Source: Nesterenkonia ebinurensis (GTDB taxonomy: Bacteria > Actinomycetota > Actinomycetes > Actinomycetales > Micrococcaceae). Taken from it: DNA of 64,000 nt. Positions 53,544 to 63,059 of this stretch are shown here, piece by piece. A program made the translations under genes and the position numbers. The stretch is from the NCBI RefSeq assembly GCF_008711175.1, contig NZ_VWNF01000032.1, positions 62,001-126,000 of the forward strand. The letters run 5' to 3'. The notes beneath the pieces were generated by a model. It had not been told where the DNA came from and did not search any database. It saw nothing but the letters and a program-made list of their open reading frames with translations. The first letter of the stretch is position 1. Every line of letters begins with the position of its first letter.

Positions 53544-54395
53544 CTAAGCGAATAATAGTCTCTCGGTGAAGTAGACGATCGCACCCATGGCAGCCACCGG
53601 TGCTGCACCCACCGCAAGCCGGGAGAGCAGCTGCTCGGGGGCGCCCTGCAGGAAGAGGAAGCGTCGGAAGCTGGCCAGCAGCACCCCGGCGGTCAGACCC
53701 ACCACCCCGGCGAAGAGCAGCGTCAGTTCACCCCACACCAATGCAGTGATGACAGCGGCGGCAGCAGCGGCGACCACGATCAGCGGCAGCACGAATACGT
53801 CGCGGGCGGGGATGCAGGCCGCTGCGGTGCCGGCCAGCAGGGCGAAGGAGGCCAGCGCCACCACTGAGAGCTCACCGCCGGGCCCGGTGACTCCGAGCAC
53901 GCCCCAGTCCTCATAGGGAAAGAGGCCGCGCACCCGCAGCGCTGCCAGCCCCGCACCGCTCTCCGCCTCTGCGAGGCCCGCCGGGTAGCGCAGCCCAGCA
54001 ACCCAACCGGCCGACGTCGTGGTGATCACCACTCCTGCACAGGCGCCGAGAGTCGATTCCAGGCGGTGCGGGCGTCCGGCTCCCCTCATCACCTGGATCA
54101 TAAAGACCACCATCACGCCGAAAGCCAGTGCCACTGAGGACCAGAAGAACAGGGACTCCACCTGAGAGGCCAGGGCCGCCCCTACTGCCGCCACCACTCC
54201 GGCAGCCATGATGACTGCGGAAAGGGACTTGCGAGCGGTCACTCCCATCAGCTGCGGCCAGCCCACTGCCACCACCGCGCAGAGCGCGCAGACCACCCCA
54301 GTGAGCGCAGCAACTCCGAGCCAGGAAGCGGCGGCGAGCGCGGCGGCTCCGAGCAGTGCAGCCAGCGCGACGGGCAAGTAATTCACAGGTTCCAT
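53544..54395 (-). CDS. Hypothetical integral membrane protein
   Basis: This 283-aa protein has about eight predicted membrane helices and one hydrophilic loop (about 140-165). I start at ATG 54395 (MEPVNYLPVAL). The short distance to the small gene and ygfZ suggests one operon. It is divergent from the GlnR-like regulator. No transporter family is recognised. Confidence 0.75.
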   Translation of the reverse strand: MEPVNYLPVALAALLGAAALAAASWLGVAALTGVVCALCAVVAVGWPQLMGVTARKSLSAVIMAAGVVAAVGAALASQVESLFFWSSVALAFGVMVVFMIQVMRGAGRPHRLESTLGACAGVVITTTSAGWVAGLRYPAGLAEAESGAGLAALRVRGLFPYEDWGVLGVTGPGGELSVVALASFALLAGTAAACIPARDVFVLPLIVVAAAAAAVITALVWGELTLLFAGVVGLTAGVLLASFRRFLFLQGAPEQLLSRLAVGAAPVAAMGAIVYFTERLLFA

Positions 54396-54564
54396 CCTGC
54401 CAGAGCCCAGAACATGGATATACTCATCGCGTTCGCTCAATTGTTTTTCGCATTGCGGAGTATTGGTGAGGTGTGATGTATCTCACTGGATTTTCTCGCA
54501 TGTCGTGATCGCATAGAGTGCAGACTTGTTGACCAACCAGGCAACACTTAGGGAGGACTCACGG

Positions 54565-55248
54565 ATGGCTCAGGTGCTTCTGCTCTCTGACGCCCCGGAA
54601 GACACCCTGCCGTCTCTGGAGCTGCTGAACCACCGGATCCGCAGTTTTCCGGCGGAGGCGGCCTCCATTGTGCGCGCTCCCAATGTGGACATCACCCTGA
54701 TCGATGCCCGGACTAATCTGGCCCATGCCCGTTCGCTCTGCCAACTGGTGAAGTCCTCCATGCTTTCGCCGGTGATCGTGGTGGTCACCGAGACCGGGCT
54801 GCCCACCCTCAACGAGACCTGGCATGCTGACGATTTTGTACTCACCGAGGCCTCCCCCGGTGAGGTGGACGCCCGGATCCGGATGGCCTCCGTAGAGGCC
54901 GAGGATGAAGCGCCGGCCGGCGAGATCCGGGCCGGAGCCATTGTGATTGATGAGACCACCTATATGGCCACCATCCACGGCAAGCTGCTCAACCTCACCT
55001 ATAAGGAGTTCGAGCTGCTCAAACACCTGGCCCTGCACCCCGGCCAGGTCTTCACCCGTGACCGGCTGCTCCATGATGTGTGGGGCTACGACTACTTCGG
55101 CGGCACCCGCACCGTGGACGTGCACATCCGGCGGCTGCGCTCCAAGCTGGGCCCTGAGCATGAATCACTGATCGGCACGGTGCGCAATGTAGGCTACCGG
55201 CTGCTGGTGGACGGCTCCGACCACCAAGAAGCCGACGACGCCGCCTGA
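54565..55248 (+). CDS. glnR: GlnR-like winged-helix response regulator
   Basis: This 227-aa regulator has an atypical receiver domain (MAQVLLLSDAPEDTL, ITLIDARTNLAHARS) without the usual acidic pocket and an OmpR-type winged helix (LTYKEFELLKHLALHPGQVFTRDRLLHDVWGYDYFGGTRTVDVHIRRLR). No kinase is adjacent. Together with mshD directly downstream this matches the glnR-mshD order of mycobacteria, so a nitrogen regulator is likely. The ATG has GGGAGGA upstream. Confidence 0.8.
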   Translation: MAQVLLLSDAPEDTLPSLELLNHRIRSFPAEAASIVRAPNVDITLIDARTNLAHARSLCQLVKSSMLSPVIVVVTETGLPTLNETWHADDFVLTEASPGEVDARIRMASVEAEDEAPAGEIRAGAIVIDETTYMATIHGKLLNLTYKEFELLKHLALHPGQVFTRDRLLHDVWGYDYFGGTRTVDVHIRRLRSKLGPEHESLIGTVRNVGYRLLVDGSDHQEADDAA

Positions 55249-55288
55249 GTCGGAGGGAGACCGGACCCAGGCGATCATCCTGAGGCAG

Positions 55289-55357
55289 AATAGTGTGCCG
55301 AAATGTGCAGAACTCCGCCCAAAACGGCGTCTGTTCCGACCTTTTCGACACATTATT
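55289..55357 (+). terminator. Nested inverted repeat between glnR and mshD
   Basis: Outer arms AATAGTGTGCCGAAA (55289-55303) and TTTCGACACATTATT (55343-55357) match at 13 of 15 positions. Inner arms GAAC/GTTC (55310, 55333) and CGCC/GGCG (55316, 55326) extend the fold. The right arm runs into TTATTTTG, so it may terminate glnR transcription; it could also be a small mobile inverted-repeat element. Confidence 0.5.
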
Positions 55358-55390
55358 TTGCGGGACCGGGCTGCAGACTACGCTGACATC

Positions 55391-56386
55391 ATGGGTTTTG
55401 ATGTGGAGCTGGTCCAGGCCGCACCGACTGCTGAGCAGCTTCGGGCTCTGCGGGAACTCGCCTCAGCGGCGCAGCGGGCCGACGGCGCGCCACCCTTCGG
55501 CGACCAAACCTGGGTAGAGCTCACCAGCGATAAGGACGACGCCGTGGCCCTGGCCTGCACCTGGGTGCAGGATGACGACGCCGCGGCGGGCACCCTGGCG
55601 GGGGCGGGCGTGGTCGTACTGGGCCATGCTGATAAGTCCGGTGAGGATTCCGCACCCAATGTGCTGGAGCTGGCAGTGCACCCGGACTTCCGACAGCGCG
55701 GGATCGGCACACAGCTGGCCGCAGCACTGAATGACTCGGTGCTTGCTCAACAGCCCGGTACCGCCCACCGCGCCTGGGCCCACGGCGGGCATCCGGGTGC
55801 ACCCAGGCTGGCAGCGCGGTGTGCATGGACACCGGTGCGTGAGCTCTGGCAGATGCGGCTGAGCAATGAGACGGAGCTCCCAGAGACTGTGCTGCCTGAG
55901 GGGGTTCAGCTGCGCAGCTTTCAGCCGGGGCGCAACGAGCAGGACTGGCTGCAGGTCAATGCCGCGGCTTTCGCAGACCATCCCGAGCAGGGCAGGATGA
56001 CCCTGGAGGATCTGCAGGCCCGGATGGCCGAGGACTGGTTCTCCGCCGAGGGGTTCCTCATGGCCTGGGACTCTGCCGGGGATTCCGAACAGCTGCTGGG
56101 ATTCCACTGGACCAAGATGCACAGCCATGATGACGGTGAGCGGCTCGGCGAGGTCTATGTGGTGGGGGTGGCCCCCGCTGCCCAGGGCCGGAAGCTGGGC
56201 AAGGCACTGACTATTGCGGGAATCGAGCATCTGCGCAGCCAGAGCGTGGCGACAGTGCTTCTCTATGTCGATGCGGAGAACACTGCTGCTGTGAGGCTGT
56301 ATGAGGACCTGGGCTTCACCGTGACCCACACCGATGTGCAATACGCCCCCATCGAGGAGACCCGATTGAGTCGAGAGGAAACCTGA
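55391..56386 (+). CDS. mshD: Mycothiol synthase (acetyl-CoA:Cys-GlcN-Ins acetyltransferase)
   Basis: This 331-aa protein has two GNAT domains in tandem: the N-terminal one with VLELAVHPDFRQRGIGTQLAAAL and the C-terminal one with VYVVGVAPAAQGRKLGKALTIAG. This duplication and the C-terminal VLLYVDAENTAAVRLYEDLGF are characteristic of MshD, the last enzyme of mycothiol synthesis. The ATG lies 6 bases after TACGCT (55379-55384), so the mRNA is probably leaderless. Confidence 0.93.
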   Translation: MGFDVELVQAAPTAEQLRALRELASAAQRADGAPPFGDQTWVELTSDKDDAVALACTWVQDDDAAAGTLAGAGVVVLGHADKSGEDSAPNVLELAVHPDFRQRGIGTQLAAALNDSVLAQQPGTAHRAWAHGGHPGAPRLAARCAWTPVRELWQMRLSNETELPETVLPEGVQLRSFQPGRNEQDWLQVNAAAFADHPEQGRMTLEDLQARMAEDWFSAEGFLMAWDSAGDSEQLLGFHWTKMHSHDDGERLGEVYVVGVAPAAQGRKLGKALTIAGIEHLRSQSVATVLLYVDAENTAAVRLYEDLGFTVTHTDVQYAPIEETRLSREET

Positions 56387-56471
56387 GCTTGCTCAGAATT
56401 TCCCGAGGCGATAGCGGGTCGCCGGCCCTGCGGGTCACCTTCGGCAGAAGCGGCCTGATACATTTTTTGGC

Positions 56472-57488
56472 GTGACCACTCCTGAGGAGATGACTGAGGT
56501 TCCGCGCCGCCGCAGCCCTACGCTGGCTGATGACGGCACCGATGCCCAAACTCTGGCCGCGGGCGCCCTGGTCTGGCGGCTGCACAAGGGGGCATTACAA
56601 GTGCTGCTGATCCACCGCCCCCGTTACGACGACTGGTCCTTCCCCAAGGGGAAGCTGGACCCGGATGAGACCCTGCCGGAGTGCGCGGTCCGCGAAGTGG
56701 CCGAGGAGATCGGGCTCAAAGTGCGCCTGGGCGTACCGCTACCGATCACCCGGTACACCGTCATCAAGAACACCAAATCAGGTCCTGCTGAGCAGACCAA
56801 GGAGGTCTGGTACTGGGCGGCCCAGAACCTGGACGGCAGGCCGCGCCCAGACGGGGAGGAAACTGACGACGTGGTCTGGGCAGAGCCTGCCCAGGCCCGC
56901 CAGATGCTCACCAACCCTGGGGATACCGAACCGCTGGATGAGCTGGAGCGGCTGCACGAACAGCATTCGCTGCGCACCGTGCCCTTCGTGGTGCTGCGCC
57001 ATGCCAAGGCCAAGCCCCGCTCCTCCTGGTCCAAGGCCGAGTCTGAGCGACCTCTGGCGGCCACCGGTAAGCGGCAGGCCAAAGCGGTGGAACGACTGCT
57101 GACCGCATGGCGGCCCCGGCAAATCCACTCCAGCCCGTGGAAGCGCTGCGCTGAGACCATCGCTCCCTATGTGAAGAAGCACCGGCACCGGATCAAGTAC
57201 CGCAAGCCGCTCACCGAGAAGCGCGCCAAACAGGACCCGGGCAAGGCCGCCTCCAGGGTGCGCAAATCACTGGAATGGTGCCAACCCTCATTGATCTGTA
57301 CACACCGGCCGGTGCTGCCGATTGTGCTGGGCGAGCTCAGCAGGTGGGCCGTGTCCCCGGAGGTGACCGGGGCGCTGCCTCAGGAGGACCCCTATCTGAG
57401 GCCCGGCGGCGTCGTGGTGGCCCAGCAGGCCGTGGACCGCGGTGGCCGCATCGTCTCGATAGAGGTCTACGACTCAATAGATGATTGA
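56472..57488 (+). CDS. Nudix hydrolase/histidine phosphatase fusion (MutT1-like)
   Basis: This 338-aa protein combines an N-terminal Nudix domain (FPKGKLDPDETLPECAVREVAEEIG, the Nudix box GX5EX7REUXEEXG) with a C-terminal phosphoglycerate-mutase-like domain (VLRHAKAKPRSSW, ICTHRPVLP). The mycobacterial relative MutT1 removes oxidised 8-oxo-GTP and diadenosine polyphosphates. The GTG start is 7 bases after TACATT. It follows mshD, which joins two oxidative-damage defences. Confidence 0.9.
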   Translation: MTTPEEMTEVPRRRSPTLADDGTDAQTLAAGALVWRLHKGALQVLLIHRPRYDDWSFPKGKLDPDETLPECAVREVAEEIGLKVRLGVPLPITRYTVIKNTKSGPAEQTKEVWYWAAQNLDGRPRPDGEETDDVVWAEPAQARQMLTNPGDTEPLDELERLHEQHSLRTVPFVVLRHAKAKPRSSWSKAESERPLAATGKRQAKAVERLLTAWRPRQIHSSPWKRCAETIAPYVKKHRHRIKYRKPLTEKRAKQDPGKAASRVRKSLEWCQPSLICTHRPVLPIVLGELSRWAVSPEVTGALPQEDPYLRPGGVVVAQQAVDRGGRIVSIEVYDSIDD

Positions 57489-57564
57489 GCACCTCTCAGT
57501 GCTCGTCCCAGCGACGCGCACAGCCGCTACGCCTTTGCTCGGGTCACTGTCGTCACGTTTGCCG

Positions 57565-57628
57565 TTCCGCTGAGGCGGGACTCCACTCCTTGAAGTCCCT
57601 GCAGCGCTTCGTTCGCAGCTCAGCGGAA
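57565..57628. terminator. Nested hairpin after the Nudix gene
   Basis: TTCCGCTGAG (57565-57574) pairs perfectly with CTCAGCGGAA (57619-57628), and inside it GGGACT (57577-57582) pairs with AGTCCC (57594-57599). It lies between two plus-strand genes and may be a terminator or an intergenic repeat element. Confidence 0.5.
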
Positions 57629-57677
57629 GCACCCAACCCAAGTGACATACATTACTCCCACCGACTACCCTTGGTGT

Positions 57678-58028
57678 ATGGGCAAGCAGGCTGCGGCAGA
57701 GCAGAAGAACATCCACCCCAGTGCAGAGCTGGTGATCGACACCGACCGGTGCCGGGCTGAGCTGTGGGATGAGATCAACGGCCAGCGCACGTTCATCGGC
57801 TTTGTGGGCTATGCGGAGGAGACCATCGGCGGACAGCCGGTATGGCTGCTGATGCACACCATCGTCAACGAACGCTTTGGCCGTCAGGGCTATGCCCGCG
57901 CCCTGGTGACTCTGCTGCTGGACAAGCTGGCCGCAGAGGGTAAGAAGTTCACCTCCGAGTGCACCTACATTGATCACTATCTGACCCGCTATCCGGAGTA
58001 CCGCAAGCACCAGGCGCTGCTGGCGTAG
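57678..58028 (+). CDS. GNAT-like N-acetyltransferase (COG2388/YidJ type)
   Basis: This 116-aa protein has the short YjdJ/YidJ-like GNAT core: IGFVGYAEE, LLMHTIVNERFGRQGYARALVTLLLDKLAAEGKKF and the C-terminal Cys/Tyr-containing CTYIDHYLTRYPEYR. I place the start at ATG 57678, 6 bases after TACCCT (57666-57671), not at GTG 57642. The substrate is unknown. Confidence 0.85.
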   Translation: MGKQAAAEQKNIHPSAELVIDTDRCRAELWDEINGQRTFIGFVGYAEETIGGQPVWLLMHTIVNERFGRQGYARALVTLLLDKLAAEGKKFTSECTYIDHYLTRYPEYRKHQALLA

Positions 58029-58194
58029 ACAGCGCCAGTCCGGGCGGCAGGCCACGCTGAGGCGGCCCTGATCAGACGCTGCACGTTCGCTCGGGTCCCA
58101 GATGTCCGGTTCCCCTGGCTCCGCTTGCCCGGAGCTTCACGCCTCAAGGGCCCGCCTTCGCTGCGCTCGGCTCGGGAATCGATAGACTGACGCC

Positions 58195-59001
58195 GTGACA
58201 TCTATCCTTACCCCCTATGAGGACCTGCTGGCTGATGTGCTCGAGACCGGGGCTGTCAAAGATGACCGCACCGGCACCGGCACACGCAGCGTGTTCGGCC
58301 GGCAGATCCGCTACGACCTCACCGAGTCCTTCCCGCTGATCACCACCAAACGGGTGCACTTCAAATCCGTGGCCCTGGAGCTGCTGTGGTTCTTGCGCGG
58401 GGACTCTAATGTGCGCTGGCTGCAGGAGCGCGGGGTGCGGATCTGGAACGAGTGGGCCGATGAGAACGGCGATCTTGGGCCGGTCTACGGAGTGCAGTGG
58501 CGGTCCTGGCCCACCCCCGAGGGCGGGTTCATCGACCAGATCACCCAGCTGGTTGATCAGCTCCGCGCCAATCCTGACTCCCGCCGGCACCTGGTCACCG
58601 CCTGGAATCCCGGGCAGGTCGCCGAGATGGCCCTGCCGCCCTGCCATATCCTCTTCCAGTTCTATGTGGCCGAGGGAAAACTGTCCTGCCAGCTCTACCA
58701 GCGCTCGGCGGATATGTTCCTGGGTGTGCCGTTCAACATCGCCAGCTATTCGCTGCTGACCGTGATGCTGGCCCAGCAGGCCGGACTGGAGCCTGGCGAG
58801 TTCATCTGGACCGGCGGGGACTGCCACATCTATGACAATCACGTTGAACAGGTGCGTGAACAGCTCTCCCGTGAAGCCCGGCCGTACCCGCAGCTGCGCC
58901 TGGCCCGTCACCCGGAGTCCCTTTTCGACTTCGAGTACGAGGACTTCGAGGTGCTCAACTACGATCCGCATCCCACCATCAAGGCCCAAGTTGCCGTCTG
59001 A
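58195..59001 (+). CDS. thyA: Thymidylate synthase
   Basis: This 268-aa enzyme methylates dUMP with methylene-tetrahydrofolate. The active-site Cys is C150 ([12 protein letters not shown]), and the folate and nucleotide regions ([21 protein letters not shown]) are intact. The GTG start lies 6 bases after TAGACT. It is followed directly by folA, the standard pairing that recycles dihydrofolate. Confidence 0.97.
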   Translation: MTSILTPYEDLLADVLETGAVKDDRTGTGTRSVFGRQIRYDLTESFPLITTKRVHFKSVALELLWFLRGDSNVRWLQERGVRIWNEWADENGDLGPVYGVQWRSWPTPEGGFIDQITQLVDQLRANPDSRRHLVTAWNPGQVAEMALPPCHILFQFYVAEGKLSCQLYQRSADMFLGVPFNIASYSLLTVMLAQQAGLEPGEFIWTGGDCHIYDNHVEQVREQLSREARPYPQLRLARHPESLFDFEYEDFEVLNYDPHPTIKAQVAV

Positions 59002-59008
59002 GATAGGC

Positions 59009-59530
59009 ATGATCTGGGCGGAGGCCGCCGGCGGGGTGATCGGCGCCAGCGGGACGATGCCCTGGCATGTGCCCGAGGACCAGGCGCACTTCAAAGCTGT
59101 GACCTCCGGGAGCCCGGTGATCATGGGGCGGAAGACCTGGGAATCGCTGCCGGAGCGCTTCCGCCCCCTGCCCGGGCGGACCAATATCGTCATTACCCGC
59201 GACGCCGCCACCCAGGGTGAGCTGGAAAGCTCAGGTGCCGTGCCGGCGTCGTCGCTGGAAGTGGCCGTTGAGCTGGCACAGGAGAGGGCTGAGGGTGCGG
59301 ACCGGGTCTGGATCATGGGCGGCGGTGCCGTCTACGCCGAGGCAGTGCAGAAGGGGCTGGCCCAGCTGGCCGAGGTCACCCGATTCGACCTGGAGGTGTC
59401 CGGAGACACCCACGCCCCTGTGCTGGACAGCGAGCGCTGGGAGCTGGTCACCGCTGACCCGCAGCAGGACTGGCACCGCTCAGAATCAGGGGTCGGCTAC
59501 CGGTTCGAGACCTACCGCCGCACTCGCTAG
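59009..59530 (+). CDS. folA: Dihydrofolate reductase
   Basis: This 173-aa enzyme shows the DHFR core: [49 protein letters not shown] and [14 protein letters not shown] chose ATG 59009, 7 bp after the thyA stop; a TTG at 58991 (overlapping thyA) would add six residues and is also possible. It regenerates tetrahydrofolate used by ThyA. Confidence 0.95.
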   Translation: MIWAEAAGGVIGASGTMPWHVPEDQAHFKAVTSGSPVIMGRKTWESLPERFRPLPGRTNIVITRDAATQGELESSGAVPASSLEVAVELAQERAEGADRVWIMGGGAVYAEAVQKGLAQLAEVTRFDLEVSGDTHAPVLDSERWELVTADPQQDWHRSESGVGYRFETYRRTR

Positions 59531-59540
59531 GCTAGTGGGC

Positions 59541-60743
59541 ATGACTTCTGCACCCGCTGATTCTGCTGCCTTGTCCTCCACCGCCGCTCAGACGCTCTCG
59601 GTCGGGCTGGTCGGCTGGCGCGGCATGGTGGGCTCTGTGCTCATGCAGCGCTTTGTGGATGAGGGCGACTTCGCCCACTTCAACCCGGTGTTCTTCTCCA
59701 CCTCGGCGGCTGGGAAGCCCGCGCCTGAGTTCACCGGGGCCGCCCCGGAAACCGCGGAGCTGCAGGACGCCTATGACGTGACCACGCTTGCCAAACTGCC
59801 CGTGATCGTCACCATGCAGGGTGGGGACTACACCCAGGAGATCTACCCCAAGCTGCGAGAGTCCGGTTGGAAGGGCATCTGGATCGACGCCGCCTCCACC
59901 CTGCGCATGGCAGAGAGTTCCATCATCGTGCTGGACCCCATCAACCGGGATGTGATCAGCGCCGGCCTGGCGGCCGGGGTCAGGGAGTTCGTGGGCGGCA
60001 ACTGCACAGTGTCCTGCATGCTGATGGGGCTGGGCGGGCTGTTCAAGAATGACCTGGTGGAGTGGGGAACCGCGATGACCTACCAGGCGGCCTCTGGCGG
60101 GGGAGCTAAGCACATGCGGGAGCTGCTGAACCAGTTTGGGCACCTGCACGGCGGGGTGGCCGAGGAGCTGGCAGATCCGGCCAGCGCGATCCTGGAGATC
60201 GACCGCAAGGTGCTGGCCGCTCAGCGCGGTGAGCTGGATGCCTCCCAGTTCGGGGTGCCGCTGGCCGGTTCGCTGATCCCGTGGATCGATGCGGATCTGG
60301 GCAACGGGATGTCCAAGGAGGAGCGCAAGGGCTCCGATGAGACCAATAAGATTCTGGGCCGCGGAGATTCGCTGGCCCCAGGTGTGCAACGCCGCGGCGA
60401 TGCCATCCCGTTCGAGTCGCTGTGTGTGCGGATCGGTGCGCTGCGCTCGCACTCCCAGGCGCTGACCCTGAAGCTGCGCGAGGACCTGCCGGTGACCGAG
60501 ATCGAACAGATCATCGCCGAGGGATCGGACTGGGCCAAGGTGGTGCCGAATGAGAAGGAGGCCACTATGGAACAGCTGACTCCGGTGGCCGCCACCGGTG
60601 AGCTGACCATCCCGGTGGGCCGGATCCGCAAGCTGGAGATGGGTCCGGAGTACATTTCCGCCTTCACCATTGGCGACCAGCTGCTCTGGGGCGCTGCTGA
60701 GCCGCTGCGCCGAATGCTGCTGATCACCCTCGGCAAGCTGTAG
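59541..60743 (+). CDS. asd: Aspartate-semialdehyde dehydrogenase, proteobacterial type
   Basis: This 400-aa enzyme has the NADP site [16 protein letters not shown] and catalytic Cys C155 in [10 protein letters not shown]. Blocks such as [31 protein letters not shown] and [20 protein letters not shown] closely match E. coli-type Asd, not the shorter Gram-positive type. It makes aspartate semialdehyde for Lys, Thr, Met and diaminopimelate. The ATG is 7 bases after TAGGCT. Confidence 0.95.
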   Translation: MTSAPADSAALSSTAAQTLSVGLVGWRGMVGSVLMQRFVDEGDFAHFNPVFFSTSAAGKPAPEFTGAAPETAELQDAYDVTTLAKLPVIVTMQGGDYTQEIYPKLRESGWKGIWIDAASTLRMAESSIIVLDPINRDVISAGLAAGVREFVGGNCTVSCMLMGLGGLFKNDLVEWGTAMTYQAASGGGAKHMRELLNQFGHLHGGVAEELADPASAILEIDRKVLAAQRGELDASQFGVPLAGSLIPWIDADLGNGMSKEERKGSDETNKILGRGDSLAPGVQRRGDAIPFESLCVRIGALRSHSQALTLKLREDLPVTEIEQIIAEGSDWAKVVPNEKEATMEQLTPVAATGELTIPVGRIRKLEMGPEYISAFTIGDQLLWGAAEPLRRMLLITLGKL

Positions 60744-60774
60744 AGCCGGGTAAACGGCGGACTACACTGAACCC

Positions 60775-61473
60775 ATGAGCGCGCCGCTGCAGATTGTTGC
60801 TCTGCTGTTCCCCAACGTCACCCAGCTGGACCTGACCGGGCCCGCACAGGTCTTCACCCGCTTCCCGGAGGCGGAACTGCACTTCGCCTGGGAGTCCCTG
60901 GACCCGGTGCCCACCGACTCAGGCTTTTCGATCCTGCCCACAGTGACCTTGGGCGAGACCCCGCAGGCTGATGTGCTCTTTGTGCCGGGCGGTCAGGGTG
61001 CTTTTGACCTGTTTGAGCACGAGGCCGCCCTGAACTTCATTGCCCGCCAGGCCGCAGGCGCCAGGTACGTCACCAGTGTGTGCACCGGGTCCTTCGCTCT
61101 AGGTGCTGCGGGGCTGCTGCGTGGTAAGCGGGCGACCAGTCACTGGGCGTCGCTGCAGATGCTGGAGGCCTTCGGTGCGGTGCCGGTCAGTGAGCGGGTG
61201 GTGCAGGACGGGAAGATCATCACCGGAGCTGGGGTGACCAGCGGCATTGACTTCGCCCTGACCCTGGCGGCCGAGCTCTGCAGCCCCGAGGTCGCCAAGG
61301 AGATCCAGCTGTTCATCGAATACGATCCGGCACCCCCGTTCGACGCCGGCTCTCCCAGCAGGCCCGATGCTGATCAGCAGGCTGCCCGGGACCGCATCGC
61401 CGCCATCACCGAGCTGCGCAGCCCCCTGGTCCAGCGCGCCGCGGCCAGGATACCCTCCATACTTCTGCCATGA
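60775..61473 (+). CDS. DJ-1/PfpI superfamily protein (isonitrile hydratase-like)
   Basis: This 232-aa protein has the class I glutamine amidotransferase-like DJ-1 fold: LLFPNVTQLDLTGPAQVF, LFVPGGQGAFDL and the nucleophile elbow VTSVCTGSFALGAAGLL with the conserved Cys. The full pattern resembles isonitrile hydratase (InhA) of Pseudomonas and the N-terminal half of AraC-type regulators; there is no DNA-binding domain here. The ATG is 6 bases after TACACT. Confidence 0.88.
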   Translation: MSAPLQIVALLFPNVTQLDLTGPAQVFTRFPEAELHFAWESLDPVPTDSGFSILPTVTLGETPQADVLFVPGGQGAFDLFEHEAALNFIARQAAGARYVTSVCTGSFALGAAGLLRGKRATSHWASLQMLEAFGAVPVSERVVQDGKIITGAGVTSGIDFALTLAAELCSPEVAKEIQLFIEYDPAPPFDAGSPSRPDADQQAARDRIAAITELRSPLVQRAAARIPSILLP

Positions 61474-61684
61474 GCATTCTTTCGGGCAGCTTGTGAGCCC
61501 TCCAATGAACCTTCCGAAAGGCACCTGCTAGACGGCTCAACCTTCTCGATTGGGGCAGAACATCATCAGCAGGTTTGGCTCTCAGTTCCCAGACAGACAG
61601 GCCCCTTCCACAGACTCCATCAGTCAACAACACTCAAAGCTCCGGTGCACACTGCCGAACTGCCCACTGCGAGCTCAAGGAAAT

Positions 61685-61900
61685 ATGCCTGGGGCGTCAC
61701 CTCAGTTATCAGCGGTGTTGGCGCCGTTTCTGCTGGTGATCGGGCTGTTCACCAAGGTCGAACGCGTCACGGTGGCGGCACCGGTGGTCTTTCTGCTGCT
61801 GGGAGCGGGATCAGTGCTGTGGGTGCTGAGGTGCGGGGCGCGGCGTCGTGCTCTGCTGCGGGAAACTATTGCGGAGTATGCCCGTCGGGCCGGCGCATAG
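61685..61900 (+). CDS. Small two-pass membrane protein
   Basis: This 71-aa protein has two hydrophobic segments (about residues 8-23 and 29-51) followed by a basic tail (RCGARRRALLRE). AAGGA precedes the ATG. It is convergent with, and overlaps by 35 bp, the amidotransferase gene. It is preceded by a 211-bp gap in which I see only a CTTTCGG/CCGAAAG dyad. Function unknown. Confidence 0.55.
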   Translation: MPGASPQLSAVLAPFLLVIGLFTKVERVTVAAPVVFLLLGAGSVLWVLRCGARRRALLRETIAEYARRAGA

Positions 61901-62597
61901 CGTAGTTGACGAAGGCCGTGACCAGGGGACGGAAAGTAGCCTCGATCTGGTCAGCCTTTTCAGTGAACTCCGCAACCACGTCGTCGGGTTCTCTGCCAGC
62001 CCGGGCCACGAGACCCTTGGTGTTCTCCGCCCAGCTGCGGATGGTCTGCTCATTCGGCTCCGGGTGGAACTGCACAGACCATGAGCTCTCCCCCAGGCGG
62101 AAAGCCTGCACCGGAGCGTCGGTGCCGTCAACCAGGTGCACCGCTCCTTCAGGCAGTGACCGGATCTGCTCCTGGTGCCAGACCACGGCGTCGAACTGGT
62201 CCGGCAGTGCGGAGAAGACAGGATCCGCTGCCGCTTCAACCCTGCGGTTCATCTGCATCACGCCAATTTGGGGAATCTGACGGCGGAAGACTTCCGTACC
62301 ATGGGCCACAGCGCACAGCTGGGCACCCAGGCAGATGTTCAGGGTGGGGATGCCGTCCTGCACGGCGTGGCGCTGCAGGTTCCGGACCGCCGGCAGCCAG
62401 GGCCAATGCTGGTCCTCCTGCGGCCCTGCGGAGCCGCCGAGAACAATCAGCCCGTCGTACTCCCGGACATGATCGGCAACCGAGTCACCTCGATCCGGTC
62501 GCCGTATGGTCAGCTGCGCGCCGGCCTCGGCCAGCCAGTCGCCGAGCCGGTCGATCCCCACGTTTTGCTCATGCTGAATCACCAGAATCTCTGTCAC
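61866..62597 (-). CDS. Class I glutamine amidotransferase-like protein
   Basis: This 243-aa protein has a free-standing GATase domain: nucleophile C89 (LNICLGAQLCA) and the His/Glu pair H178, E180 (QFHPEPNEQ). It resembles GMP-synthase-type GATases that hydrolyse glutamine or gamma-glutamyl bonds without a synthetase partner. The GTG start is 6 bases after TAGATT on the minus strand. It is not in an operon. Confidence 0.9.
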   Translation of the reverse strand: MTEILVIQHEQNVGIDRLGDWLAEAGAQLTIRRPDRGDSVADHVREYDGLIVLGGSAGPQEDQHWPWLPAVRNLQRHAVQDGIPTLNICLGAQLCAVAHGTEVFRRQIPQIGVMQMNRRVEAAADPVFSALPDQFDAVVWHQEQIRSLPEGAVHLVDGTDAPVQAFRLGESSWSVQFHPEPNEQTIRSWAENTKGLVARAGREPDDVVAEFTEKADQIEATFRPLVTAFVNYAMRRPDGHTPQ

Positions 62598-62710
62598 AGC
62601 ACCAATCTACTCCGGCACCTCTTGGTCCAGCCTCATCACCCTAGCGGGTGTTCACCTGGGGTGGTTAGGGTTAAGCGTGGACCCAGCGGAAACCTACAGA
62701 GGAGAGCCCG

Positions 62711-63040
62711 ATGATCTTTATCGTTGTGAAGTTCCAGGTCAAGCCCGAGCTGGCCGACCAGTGGCCTGAGATCACCCAGGAATTCACTGAGGCCACCCGC
62801 GCTGAGCCCAAGAACAAGTGGTTCGACTGGTCGCGCAGCGTGGCGGACCCCAACGAGTACGTGCTGGTGGAGGCCTTTGAGGACGACGGCGCCGAGCCGC
62901 ATGTGAACTCCGAGCACTTCAAGAAGGCCACCAGTGCAGACGGCCCCATGGCCCAGGCCCTGGTCGCCACCCCCAAGATCATCTCCCGGCAGATCGAGGG
63001 CGATGACTGGGAGGAGATGGGCGAGCTGAAGATCAGCTGA
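62711..63040 (+). CDS. ABM-domain putative quinol monooxygenase
   Basis: This 109-aa protein has the ferredoxin-like antibiotic-biosynthesis-monooxygenase fold (FIVVKFQVKPELADQWPEI, WFDWSRSVADPNEYVLVEAFED, H in SEHFKKA). YgiN-like members oxidise quinols or degrade reactive small molecules. GAGGAGAG precedes the ATG. It stands as a single gene. Confidence 0.88.
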   Translation: MIFIVVKFQVKPELADQWPEITQEFTEATRAEPKNKWFDWSRSVADPNEYVLVEAFEDDGAEPHVNSEHFKKATSADGPMAQALVATPKIISRQIEGDDWEEMGELKIS

Positions 63041-63059
63041 CTCAGGCCACGCTCCGCCA

